From positions 1 to 33,460 of the forward strand of contig NZBZ01000021.1 in NCBI GenBank assembly GCA_002686365.1: a stretch of 33,460 bases of DNA. Direction: 5' to 3'. Positions 8,216-16,918 of this stretch are shown here, piece by piece. Source of the DNA: a bacterium (GTDB lineage Bacteria; Patescibacteriota; Minisyncoccia; UBA6257; GWB1-50-10). Every line of letters starts with the position of its first letter. The stretch's first letter is position 1. The position numbers and the translations under genes are program-made. The notes below the pieces were generated by a model. That model was given only the letters and a program-made list of their open reading frames with translations. It was not told where the DNA came from and did no database searches.

Positions 8216-9340
8216 ATGATGATGGCAAGGAAGTTGCGAAAAGTTCGGCCCACCTCACCTCCGGACTATTTATTTATTGGGGCGCTGATTTTGCTCGTGC
8301 TTTTTGGTTTTGTGATGCTTGCAAGCGCTTCTTCGGATATTGCAAAGTTCCGGTTTGACGATAGTTACCACTATTTGAAACAGCAGGCTGTGAATGGTAT
8401 TGGATTTGGGCTTGCCGGACTTTTTTTGGGCGCGTTTCTTTTTTATCGCCGGTGGGAGCGTGTTGCGCTTCCTCTTCTAGGCCTTACGATTATTTTGCTG
8501 ATTTTGGTTTTTACTCCTTTGGGTTTTAGCACTAAGGGGTCTGCAAGATGGGTTGATTTTGGTTTTATCGCGTTCCAGCCGGGCGAGCTTTTGAAGATTA
8601 CATTTCTTGTCTATCTTGCTGCGTGGATTAGTAAGAATACGAAGCGTGGATCGAGCTTAAGCGAGGGTTTTTTGCCTTTGCTTGTTCTTATGGGCGGGGT
8701 TGGATTTTTGCTTTTGATGCAGCCTTCTACAACTACTGCAGTTGTTATTCTTATTTCTTCTATTGTTGTGTATTTTATGGCAGGTGCCCGGTTTCGCTTT
8801 CTCGCGCTTTTGGGTTTTATAGGGGTAATGGGCCTTTCTTTTGTAATTTATTCCACGCCTTACCGGCTTCAGCGCGTGCTTACGTTTTTACAGCCTGAGA
8901 CTGTTGATGTTCTGGAGGAAGGATATCATATTGATCAGGCTCTTACTGCGATTGGGTCTGGCGGACTTTTTGGTGTGGGATATGGGAAGTCAACTACAAA
9001 GCTTCACTACTTGCCGGAGCCAATAGGGGATTCTATTTTCGCTGTTATCGCGGAGGAGCTTGGATTTGTTGGTGCGAGCGTAATGCTTTTTCTTTTCTTT
9101 GTTTTGGTGCTTCGTGGTTTTATGATTGCGAGGCGTGTGTCAGATGTGTTTGGGAGACTTCTTGTTTTGGGATTTAGTTCTCTTATTGCTATTCAGGTTT
9201 TTATAAATGTTGGGGCAGTATCCGGTGTATTGCCTTTAACCGGCGTGCCATTGCCGTTTGTGAGCTTTGGAGGAACAGCACTCGCTGTATTTTTGACCAT
9301 GGGAGGTATAATAATAAATGTGTCACGATATAGACGTTAG
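8216..9340 (+). CDS. ftsW: FtsW/RodA/SpoVE-family peptidoglycan polymerase
   Basis: 374 aa polytopic SEDS protein: STKGSARWVDFGFIAFQPGELLKI, IGSGGLFGVGYGKS, LPEPIGDSIFAVIAEELGF, LPFVSFGGTAL. The ftsW label is preferred by context next to murG. Confidence 0.9.
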   Translation: MMMARKLRKVRPTSPPDYLFIGALILLVLFGFVMLASASSDIAKFRFDDSYHYLKQQAVNGIGFGLAGLFLGAFLFYRRWERVALPLLGLTIILLILVFTPLGFSTKGSARWVDFGFIAFQPGELLKITFLVYLAAWISKNTKRGSSLSEGFLPLLVLMGGVGFLLLMQPSTTTAVVILISSIVVYFMAGARFRFLALLGFIGVMGLSFVIYSTPYRLQRVLTFLQPETVDVLEEGYHIDQALTAIGSGGLFGVGYGKSTTKLHYLPEPIGDSIFAVIAEELGFVGASVMLFLFFVLVLRGFMIARRVSDVFGRLLVLGFSSLIAIQVFINVGAVSGVLPLTGVPLPFVSFGGTALAVFLTMGGIIINVSRYRR

Positions 9341-9346
9341 ATTTGT

Positions 9347-10495
9347 ATGCCGATAAAAGTTAGAAAAAAAGTAAAAGTTCTTTTAACTGCCGGTGGAACT
9401 GGTGGACATATGTATCCTGTGCTTGCTGTTGGAGATTGGCTTCGAGAAATTGGGGCTGGGGAGATTACGGTATTTTATGCCGGACAGAGAAGGGGATTTG
9501 AGGATGAGTTTGAGGATAGGTATATGTCCACGTATTATATTTTTCCGAGTAAGCTTCGGCGGTACTTTTCCTTGAAGAATCTTTTGGATATTCCAATGTT
9601 TCTTATTAGTATGCTTCAGGCGCTTTTTTGGGTGTTTCATGTTATGCCGGATGTGGTGTTTTCAAAGGGTGGGCCGGGTACACTTGCGGTTGTGCTTGCT
9701 GCGAAGTTTTATCGGATTCCAATTGTAATTCATGAGTCGGATGCGATTCCTTCTGTGACTAATAAGATATCTTCGAAGTTTGCTCTTCGAATTGGTGTGT
9801 CGTTTCAGAGCACACTTCAGGAGTTTCCAAAAGAGAAGTCATTTTTTTCCGGCAATCCTCTTCGGGAGAGCATGATGAAGAACTGGGTGGATCAGTTTTC
9901 AGCAAAGATGTATTTCAAGCTTCGCGCAGAGGATCCCTTAGTGCTTGTTTTGGGCGGTTCGCAGGGATCTTTGCGGATTAATAATTTTATTCTTGATAGT
10001 TTGCTGCCATTGCTTGAGAGGGCGCAGATTATGCATCAGGTAGGTAAGCAGAATTTTAAGGACGCAGTGAATCTTTCAGAAATTACTTTGCGGGAGTCTT
10101 CGGATGAATTTCGAAAGAGATATCTTTTGCGTGATTATTTGAGCGCGAAGGATATGAGGATAGCTTTGAATGCAGCTGATGTTGTGATTGCCCGCGCTGG
10201 TTCCGGCATTCATGAGCTTGCTTTGTTTGGGAAACCTACGATTTTGATTCCTCTTGCAGAGTCAGCGAATGATCATCAAAAGGCGAATGCATATGAGTAT
10301 GCACAGACAGGAGCAGCTATTGTGATTGAGGAAGATAATTTAAAGCCGCATGTTGTATTGAGTGAAATTGAAAAGATTTTGAGCAAAGAGGAGAAATCTA
10401 ATCAGATGACTAAGGCAGCATTTTCGTTTGCAAAAAAGGATGCTTCGGAGATTGTAGGGAAAGAGGTGTTGGGGGTAGTAGGAATTGAGTTGTAG
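9347..10495 (+). CDS. murG: UDP-N-acetylglucosamine--N-acetylmuramyl-(pentapeptide) pyrophosphoryl-undecaprenol GlcNAc transferase
   Basis: LTAGGTGGHMYPVLAV, VVFSKGGPGTLAV, LVLGGSQGSLRIN, VIARAGSGIHELALFGKPTILIPL. Confidence 0.95.
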   Translation: MPIKVRKKVKVLLTAGGTGGHMYPVLAVGDWLREIGAGEITVFYAGQRRGFEDEFEDRYMSTYYIFPSKLRRYFSLKNLLDIPMFLISMLQALFWVFHVMPDVVFSKGGPGTLAVVLAAKFYRIPIVIHESDAIPSVTNKISSKFALRIGVSFQSTLQEFPKEKSFFSGNPLRESMMKNWVDQFSAKMYFKLRAEDPLVLVLGGSQGSLRINNFILDSLLPLLERAQIMHQVGKQNFKDAVNLSEITLRESSDEFRKRYLLRDYLSAKDMRIALNAADVVIARAGSGIHELALFGKPTILIPLAESANDHQKANAYEYAQTGAAIVIEEDNLKPHVVLSEIEKILSKEEKSNQMTKAAFSFAKKDASEIVGKEVLGVVGIEL

Positions 10496-10498
10496 GGC

Positions 10499-10676
10499 GA
10501 AGAATCCTACAAGATATTCTCGTTCGCTAAGTCTCCGCGTGTGGAAAATGTTTACTAGTTCGTAACGCCAATTCACCACCCTGCTTCGCGGGCGCCCGGT
10601 GAATTGTCTACTTGCTCGTACATTTTCGGACACGCTTCGACAACCGCTCACTGGAGAACATCTTGTAGAATTCTTC
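10499..10676. repeat. ~178-nt three-armed imperfect long hairpin element
   Basis: Outer arms 10499-10521/10654-10676 (21 of 23 complementary), middle 10539-10551/10620-10633 (GTGTGGAAAATGT / ACATTTTCGGACAC), inner 10569-10577/10598-10606 (CAATTCACC / GGTGAATTG). Confidence 0.85.
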
Positions 10677-10756
10677 TATGGGGATGTAGTTTAATTCTTG
10701 GGTATATGGTTGGAGGTCTGGAGGTAGTCCTGATAAGGCGGGACTGATGAAGGCGC

Positions 10757-10778
10757 GGGCTCATTGCCCAGTTTTTTT
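10757..10778 (+). terminator. Possible terminator upstream of gltX
   Basis: GGGC-tcatt-GCCC-AG-TTTTTTT; only a 4-bp stem. Confidence 0.45.
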
Positions 10779-10799
10779 ATGTGTTGTAGCATAGAGGTA

Positions 10800-12212
10800 A
10801 TGGCAGATAAGAAAAAAGTAAGAGTTCGGATTGCGCCGTCGCCTACAGGCCTGCTTCATGTTGGTACTGCGCGTACTGCGCTTTTTAACTATTTGTTTGC
10901 AAAGAAGAATAATGGGGATTTTATTCTTCGTATTGAGGATACAGATAAGGAGCGTTCAGAGAAGAAGTATGAGGAGGATATAGTTGAAAGTCTGAAATGG
11001 TTGGGTCTTGCGTGGGATGAGGGGCCTGTGAGGCAGTCTGAACGGACAGAGGTTTATAAAAAATATTTGGAGAAGCTTTTGGAGGGTGGTCATGCATATT
11101 GGTGTTTTTGTACAAAGGATGATTTGGAGGCTCAGAGGGAGTCTCAAATGACAAATGGCCATGCGCCAAAGTATAGCGGACACTGCAGGGAAGTTTCTTT
11201 GGATGAGGCAGAAAAAAGATTAGGCTCTGGAAAGGACGCGGTTTTACGATTTAAAGTTCAGGAAAAGGAGATTTTGGTAAAAGACGTTGTTCGCGGGAAA
11301 GTTCAGTTTGATACTTCGCTTTTGGGAGACTTTGTAATTGCAAAGTCGTTTGATGAGCCGCTTTATAATTTTGCAGCTGTGATTGATGATCATGAGATGA
11401 ATATTACTCATGTGATTCGCGGAGAGGATCATTTAGCGAATACTCCTAAGCAGATTTTGATTCAAGAGGCATTGGGATTTGATAGGTCGGAGTATGCGCA
11501 CCTTCCTCTTATTTTAGCTCCAGACAAGTCAAAGCTTTCAAAGAGAGTAGGGGACTTGGATGCTACAATTCAGTCTTTGAAAAAACATGGGTATATGCCG
11601 GAGGCAGTATTGAATTTCCTTTTGCTTTTGGGCTGGAATCCCGGAGATGAAAAGGAGGCGTTTTCATTAGAAGAGTCAGTGAAAAAATTTGATTTTAAGA
11701 AGGTGCAGAAGGGGGGAGCGATTTTTAACGAAGAGAAACTAAATTGGTTTAATAGCCATTATATTCGGGAGGCAGATATTGGGCGGCTTGCGAACATGGC
11801 TAAAGAGTTTGTGCCAAAAGAGTTTGCTGATTCTTCAATGTTTGAAAAGGCGCTTGAGATTGAGAGAGAGCGAATGAAGTGGCTTACTGATTTTGAGGAG
11901 CTTGCCGGATTATTTTTCAAGCTTCCTGATTATCCTGCAAGTAAACTAAAATGGAAGACTTCTGATGTGAAGACAGCAGGGAAGCACTTGGAGAAGGTTT
12001 TGGGTATTATGGAGGAATCTCTTGGAAACGGATTGGAGGGTCGAGTTATGGAGTATGCGGATGCAGAAGGCAGGGGAGACGTACTTTGGCCTTTGCGCGT
12101 TGCGCTTTCCGGGCAGGAGAAGTCTCCTGGTCCATTTGAGATTATTGAGGTTATAGGACGAGAGGAGGCAATTGGAAGAGTGAAGGAGGCGATAAAGAAA
12201 ATTTCTAAATAG
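10800..12212 (+). CDS. gltX: Glutamyl-tRNA synthetase
   Basis: RVRIAPSPTGLLHVGTARTALFNYLFA, LRIEDTDKERS, HVIRGEDHLANTPKQ, KLSKRVGDLDA. ATG at 10800 with GAGGTA upstream is the likely start. Confidence 0.96.
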   Translation: MADKKKVRVRIAPSPTGLLHVGTARTALFNYLFAKKNNGDFILRIEDTDKERSEKKYEEDIVESLKWLGLAWDEGPVRQSERTEVYKKYLEKLLEGGHAYWCFCTKDDLEAQRESQMTNGHAPKYSGHCREVSLDEAEKRLGSGKDAVLRFKVQEKEILVKDVVRGKVQFDTSLLGDFVIAKSFDEPLYNFAAVIDDHEMNITHVIRGEDHLANTPKQILIQEALGFDRSEYAHLPLILAPDKSKLSKRVGDLDATIQSLKKHGYMPEAVLNFLLLLGWNPGDEKEAFSLEESVKKFDFKKVQKGGAIFNEEKLNWFNSHYIREADIGRLANMAKEFVPKEFADSSMFEKALEIERERMKWLTDFEELAGLFFKLPDYPASKLKWKTSDVKTAGKHLEKVLGIMEESLGNGLEGRVMEYADAEGRGDVLWPLRVALSGQEKSPGPFEIIEVIGREEAIGRVKEAIKKISK

Positions 12213-13502
12213 ATGAATCGTTTTTTTGGGATAATTATTTTTTTAGTGTTTTTTTCTTTTGGGGCTTTTTTTGTATTTGCTGAAAGTGAGCCGAGAGATA
12301 TTACCAGTGATGATGTAAAAGATGCGAGCGGACTTGAGTTGAAAAAACTTATTGAGGAGAAAACCGCGGAGCTTCAGGAGATTCATGATGAGCGGGCAGA
12401 TCTTGAAGAGAATATTGAGGAGTCGAAAGCTGCGCAGAGGACTCTAAATCGGGAGATTGGTTCTATTAATTATAATATTCGGCAGCTCGATCTTTCTATG
12501 AAGTCTAATAGGATTATTCTTGAGAAGCTTGATCTTGAGATTGAGGAGCTTCAGAGAGAGACTAGGAATATTGAGCGGAGCGTGGATACAAAGAAGGGCG
12601 CTATCAGTAAACTCTTTTTTGAGCTTTATCAGCGTGACAGGGAGGATTTTCTGGTTGTGTTTTTGCGAAGTTCGTCGCTCGCAGAGGGAGTTTCTGAAGT
12701 CCAGTCTATTGTTACTTTGAATAGTGATCTTACAGTGAGTGTGGATGAGCTTCGTGAGTTTCAGAAGGAGCTTGTGCGTAAGTCTGCCTCTGTTCGGGGT
12801 AAGCAGTCAGATACTGAAGTTGAGAAAAAGACTTTAAATTATCGGCAGCAGATTGTTACGGATGAAAAGTCTCAGAAGCAGAATCTTTTATCAGAGACGA
12901 AAAATCAGGAAAAGACCTACCAGCAGAGGATTGAGGAGCTGGATGAGGAGCAGCTGGAAATCAGCAGTGTGATAGAGGAGATTGAGGATAAATTGCGAGA
13001 GACATTTGACCCAACTCTTTTGCCTATTAGGAGGTCTGGAGTTTTGGCCTATCCAGTCAAGGATCCATATGTTACCCAGAAGTATGGAAAGACAAAGGAT
13101 GCAATGAGATTATATAAGTCTAAGACTCATACAGGAGTTGATTTCCGGGCGAGGGTTGGTACTCCGATTTTTGCAGCAGAGGATGGGGTTGTGCGTTCTG
13201 TTGATAACAATGATAGAGGAGCGCTTCGGTGGCAGAAGTATCAGTATGGGAAGTATGTTCTTATTGATCATCTGAATAGTTTGTCGACAATGTACGCGCA
13301 TCTTTCCAGACAGGTTGTGGATGTTGGGGAAGAGGTTAAGAGGGGAGATCTTATCGGGTACTCTGGGAACACTGGATACTCAACAGCTCCTCATTTACAT
13401 TTTGGAGTGTACTGGATGCCGAGCCTGCAGTTTAAGAGAATTGCTCCAGCAGCAGGACTGGTCCCAATTGGAATTACAATTGATGCAGAGGATTACCTTT
13501 AA
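12213..13502 (+). CDS. Coiled-coil murein hydrolase activator / M23 family metallopeptidase
   Basis: Signal-like N-terminus, long coiled coil, then HTGVDFRARVGTPIFAAEDGVV...YGKYVLIDH...TMYAHLS...GYSGNTGYSTAPHLHFGVYW. Confidence 0.93.
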   Translation: MNRFFGIIIFLVFFSFGAFFVFAESEPRDITSDDVKDASGLELKKLIEEKTAELQEIHDERADLEENIEESKAAQRTLNREIGSINYNIRQLDLSMKSNRIILEKLDLEIEELQRETRNIERSVDTKKGAISKLFFELYQRDREDFLVVFLRSSSLAEGVSEVQSIVTLNSDLTVSVDELREFQKELVRKSASVRGKQSDTEVEKKTLNYRQQIVTDEKSQKQNLLSETKNQEKTYQQRIEELDEEQLEISSVIEEIEDKLRETFDPTLLPIRRSGVLAYPVKDPYVTQKYGKTKDAMRLYKSKTHTGVDFRARVGTPIFAAEDGVVRSVDNNDRGALRWQKYQYGKYVLIDHLNSLSTMYAHLSRQVVDVGEEVKRGDLIGYSGNTGYSTAPHLHFGVYWMPSLQFKRIAPAAGLVPIGITIDAEDYL

Positions 13503-13674
13503 AAAATCTATCTGTCGCACAATATTTCGAGGGCAGAGGATAGGTCGGTCGGGGAGAGAGGTTAGAGGTGTTAGCTATAAGTTATGAGTCAGAAGTTGTG
13601 GGCTGAAGGACTAGCATCGCGACTTCTTTTTTCTAGGTCTTGTAGTTAGTAGTTAGGCACTATTACATATACGT

Positions 13675-13710
13675 AAAAATTTTTTCAAAAAAAATTTTCA
13701 AAAAAATTTC
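13675..13710. promoter_or_regulatory. Phased A/T-tract region in the gap upstream of murC
   Basis: AAAAATTTTTTCAAAAAAAATTTTCAAAAAAATTTC; function unknown. Confidence 0.4.
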
Positions 13711-13815
13711 GCGTGAGAGTTTGTTTAGAGGAATTTTAATTAGAACTTGTTTTTTATTAGCTAATCATGGGTGTTTGGAGGTATTATATGTATCAAGGGT
13801 CAGAAAAAGGTCTTC

Positions 13816-13824
13816 TGTGGATAA
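13816..13824 (-). promoter_or_regulatory. Perfect DnaA-box-like 9-mer
   Basis: TGTGGATAA on plus, TTATCCACA on minus. Confidence 0.4.
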
Positions 13825-13831
13825 GTATATA

Positions 13832-13859
13832 ATGACGCAAAAGCTATATTGTGCGTCAT
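13832..13859. promoter_or_regulatory. 8-bp inverted repeat upstream of murC
   Basis: ATGACGCA-aaagctatattg-TGCGTCAT, near a TATAAT-like sequence. Confidence 0.5.
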
Positions 13860-13933
13860 GTAAGGTTTTGAAAATATAAGGGGTTTTCTACTTCCCCCTT
13901 AGTATTGTCTAGGATATAGGGCTGGGATATAAG

Positions 13934-15292
13934 ATGAAGAAAATAGTAAAAAAACGAGTACATTTTGTGGGCATTGGAGGTATTGGTATGAGCGCTCTCG
14001 CCCGCTATTATTTGGCTCAAAATTGGGCTGTTTCAGGCTCTGATCTTGTCTCGAGTCCAATTATTCGTGATTTAGCTAAAGTCGGCATAAGGGCTAAAAT
14101 AGGCCATAAAATGGGTAATTTGCCTAAAAACGCCCATTTTATCGTGTTTTCTGGCGCTGTGCTTCGTTCTAACCCTGAAATTTGCGCTGCAAGGAGGCGA
14201 GGAATACCTAGGAAGTCATATGCTGAGGCTTTGGGTGAGATTACTCAGGAACATGAGACTATCGCAGTAACCGGTGCTCATGGAAAGAGTACAACGACTT
14301 CCCTTCTTGCGCTTTCAATGATTGGCGCTGGACTTGATCCTACTGTAATTGTTGGGACAAAGCTTTGGGAGTTTGGTGATTCGAATTTTTATTTTGGGAA
14401 GAGTTCGCGTCTTGTTATTGAGGCTGATGAGTATGGCGGGACATTTCTTCATACATCTCCAACACACGCTATTGTTTTGAATATTGATCGGGAGCATTTG
14501 GATTATTATAAAAGTCTTGCTCGGGTGAAGCAGGCTTTTTTAGAGTTTATTGCAAACATTCGTCCTCACGGAGTTTTGGCAATTAATAAGGACGATGAGA
14601 TAATTTGGAGTTTACGGAGAAGGATTCTCGCGATTTCAAAGAGGCATGATCTTATTTTGTGCTGGTATTCTTTGCGTGATTCAAATGCTGGCCGGGTTCG
14701 CAATGTTCTTAGGATTTCAGGAGAGCATAATGTTTCGAATGCTTTGGCAGTGTATACGTTTTTGCGGGAGCTTGGAGTGCGGGCAAAAGATATTCTTTCT
14801 CCCCTTTCGAAATTTCAGGGATCATGGAGAAGGATGGAGTACAAAGGAAAGCTAAAAGCTATAAGCTCAAAGCTAAACGCTGAAGTTTATGATGATTATG
14901 CTCATCATCCTACGGAGATTAAAGCAACTCTTCAGGCATTTCAGGAGAAGTTTCCGAAGAAGAAACTTGTTTGTGTATATCAGCCTCATCAGGCAAAGCG
15001 GCTTCGGCTTTTGTTTCAGGATTTTGCAGATGCATTTGTAGGCGCGGACGTAACAGTGCTTCTCCCCGTATATCGGGTTGCTGGGCGTGATAAGGTTCTC
15101 CCTAAGTATTCTTCAAGGGCACTTACAGAGGAGATTGTGAATAGGCATTCGAAGTCGAGGGTTGTGTACTTGGGAAGTATGAAGGATTTTCGAAAAACAA
15201 TTGAGGAGGTTATTTCTGAAATAGGCTCCCCTACTGTTTTAATTATGATGGGAGCTGGAAGTATTTTTGAGTATACTAAGAAATTATTATGA
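13934..15292 (+). CDS. murC: UDP-N-acetylmuramate--L-alanine ligase
   Basis: VHFVGIGGIGMSALARYY, VTGAHGKSTTTSLLAL, IEADEYGGTFL, YDDYAHHPTEIKATLQAF. Confidence 0.96.
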   Translation: MKKIVKKRVHFVGIGGIGMSALARYYLAQNWAVSGSDLVSSPIIRDLAKVGIRAKIGHKMGNLPKNAHFIVFSGAVLRSNPEICAARRRGIPRKSYAEALGEITQEHETIAVTGAHGKSTTTSLLALSMIGAGLDPTVIVGTKLWEFGDSNFYFGKSSRLVIEADEYGGTFLHTSPTHAIVLNIDREHLDYYKSLARVKQAFLEFIANIRPHGVLAINKDDEIIWSLRRRILAISKRHDLILCWYSLRDSNAGRVRNVLRISGEHNVSNALAVYTFLRELGVRAKDILSPLSKFQGSWRRMEYKGKLKAISSKLNAEVYDDYAHHPTEIKATLQAFQEKFPKKKLVCVYQPHQAKRLRLLFQDFADAFVGADVTVLLPVYRVAGRDKVLPKYSSRALTEEIVNRHSKSRVVYLGSMKDFRKTIEEVISEIGSPTVLIMMGAGSIFEYTKKLL

Positions 15293-16059
15293 TGGACTTT
15301 AGAGATGTTGAGCATTTTAAAACAGAGTGCGGATATGATTTTGATGATGGGTGGTATCCTCGGGTCACAAAGATTGTTGGAATAAAGGCAAAGCCCGCTT
15401 TGTATTATTTTTACGCAAAGATGCCTAGTTTTGGCGCCGCAGAGCAGATGAAGAATCAATCTGCTGTTGAGGGAACTCTCGTGCATGATACGATTGAGGG
15501 GCTTTTGACTGGTAAGACTCCTGTTATTTCTCCTTCGATTCAGGCTTCTGTGGATTCTTTTGTGCGATTTTTAGATGAGAAGCAGATTCAGGTTGATCCA
15601 AATTATGTTGAGTATCGTTTGCATCATCCAGAGCATAGGTATGCAGGCACTTTGGATGCAATTGCAACAATTGGAGGCAAGAAAGGAATTATGGATATAA
15701 AAACATCGCAGGCAATTTATCGTGATTATGGATTGCAGACGTCAGCTTATATGGCTGCGATGAAGCCTTTGATTCCAGAACTTCAGATGCGGTGGATTTT
15801 GCGGATTGATCAGGATCAGGCATGTCAGTGGTGTGGTGCGCGGCTTCGTAAGAAGGGCGGGCGTGATGTGATTCGTTCTAATCGGAGTAATTATAATGAT
15901 GTTCGAAACTGCTCTGCACATATTTGGGGGCCAATGGAGGGACATGTAGAGATTCAGGAGTTTCCTAATTGGGAAAAAGATTTTGAGGCGTTTTTGGGCG
16001 CGAAACGTTTATGGGAATGGGAGCATGAGGAGTGGTTGAATAAGGTTGGGTATGTTTAG
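15289..16059 (+). CDS. PD-(D/E)XK (RecB/Cas4-like) nuclease superfamily protein
   Basis: GTLVHDTIEGLL, YAGTLDAIA, GIMDIKTSQ and QTSAYMAAM match the H-D-DxK-QxxxY layout; overlaps the murC stop. Confidence 0.7.
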   Translation: MMDFRDVEHFKTECGYDFDDGWYPRVTKIVGIKAKPALYYFYAKMPSFGAAEQMKNQSAVEGTLVHDTIEGLLTGKTPVISPSIQASVDSFVRFLDEKQIQVDPNYVEYRLHHPEHRYAGTLDAIATIGGKKGIMDIKTSQAIYRDYGLQTSAYMAAMKPLIPELQMRWILRIDQDQACQWCGARLRKKGGRDVIRSNRSNYNDVRNCSAHIWGPMEGHVEIQEFPNWEKDFEAFLGAKRLWEWEHEEWLNKVGYV

Positions 16060-16066
16060 GTTTGAG

Positions 16067-16257
16067 AGAGAAAAAAATGCTGGTTTCTCTCGTCTCCTTC
16101 GCATGCCACCATATAAACTCGCTCGTTCATCAGGAGTTTCACAAAAATTGCCGAACTCGCTTCGCTCAAACAACGGCAATTTTCTACTTCTGACTTCTCG
16201 CTCGTGTATGGTGTCGGCATGCTTCGGCATGCTCGTTCATCTAGCATTTTTTTCTCT
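16067..16257. repeat. ~191-nt three-armed imperfect long hairpin element
   Basis: Outer arms 16067-16083/16241-16257 (16 of 17), middle 16102-16113/16207-16221, inner 16144-16153/16174-16183 (AAAATTGCCG / CGGCAATTTT). Confidence 0.85.
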
Positions 16258-16306
16258 GTGGAAATATTTAGCCTTCTTTGTGGGAGGTGTAGGAGGTCTG
16301 TTGGTA

Positions 16307-16333
16307 GTTCCCGCTTCAGCGGGAACTTTTATT
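16307..16333 (+). terminator. Rho-independent terminator (plus)
   Basis: GTTCCCGC-TTCA-GCGGGAAC-TTTTATT; perfect 8-bp stem. Confidence 0.8.
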
Positions 16334-16334
16334 A

Positions 16335-16362
16335 TAAAAAATCCCGCTCTTGGATGAGCGGG
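16335..16362 (-). terminator. Rho-independent terminator (minus)
   Basis: Minus strand CCCGCTC-atccaa-GAGCGGG-ATTTTTT, downstream of 16411-16782. Confidence 0.8.
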
Positions 16363-16410
16363 TTTACGGTTCTGGACGTTCAATGTCCAGGGATTACTGC
16401 GGGCGGTGTG

Positions 16411-16782
16411 CTATCTGCGGCGTGCCCATTTCATCTTGCCCCAAGTTGCGGCGAGGTGGTACCTGGGCGTGTTCAGCGTGGGCGTGAAGCGCGTGTATCT
16501 TGATAGGTATATTTCTACCCATCTTTCGTCGAAGTCGCACAGCTTTAGCCTGAGTTCGTCCTTCATCTCACCCCATGTTGCGGCTAAGCTGTTTCTTGCG
16601 ACAAAGGCGGTAGACGTGCACATGATCTTGATCGTTGCTTTGTCTACAGCGTTGTTCGGGACTATCCCGTCGCACGCCGTTTCCACGGTCACTGTGACTG
16701 GCGCGTTTTCTGCGATCGCAGCGCTCGAGAGCGTGGAGACTAGAAGAACGGCGATCGTTGCAATTAGATTTCTGAGGGACAT
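16411..16782 (-). CDS. Small secreted protein of unknown function
   Basis: MSLRNLIATIAVLLVSTLSSAAIAENAPVTVTVETACDG... has a signal peptide; ATG at 16782 preceded by GGAG; terminator downstream. Confidence 0.7.
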   Translation of the reverse strand: MSLRNLIATIAVLLVSTLSSAAIAENAPVTVTVETACDGIVPNNAVDKATIKIMCTSTAFVARNSLAATWGEMKDELRLKLCDFDERWVEIYLSRYTRFTPTLNTPRYHLAATWGKMKWARRR

Positions 16783-16881
16783 GATGGTCTCCAGTTTTGG
16801 GCCTTTACTCAAGCCATCTTGTTTGACGGAGGCGTGTGCTGCTGCATCTATATTTCTCTAAAAAGGCCTTATTTGTCAAGA

Positions 16882-16908
16882 AGAGCCCCGTGAAGGCGGG
16901 GCTCTTTA
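16882..16908. terminator. Hairpin terminator downstream of the cohesin-like gene
   Basis: AGAGCCCCG-tgaagg-CGGGGCTCT-TT; 9-bp stem. Confidence 0.7.
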
Positions 16909-16918
16909 GTCTACTTCA

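Noticed and set aside
10676-10750. tRNA-like start GGGGATGTAGTTTAATTCTTGGG
   Set aside because: No anticodon arm, TpsiC arm or matching acceptor 3' strand could be found.
13503-13933. oriC call
   Set aside because: Only one perfect DnaA box, no dnaA/dnaN nearby and no visible skew change; kept only as a regulatory curiosity.
16046-16503. Plus and minus ORFs across the 16.07-16.26 kb hairpin
   Set aside because: The sequence is dominated by nested inverted repeats and terminators; translations are not protein-like.
16406-16861. 151-aa plus ORF opposite the small secreted protein
   Set aside because: The minus frame has a signal peptide, SD and terminator; the plus ORF lacks support.
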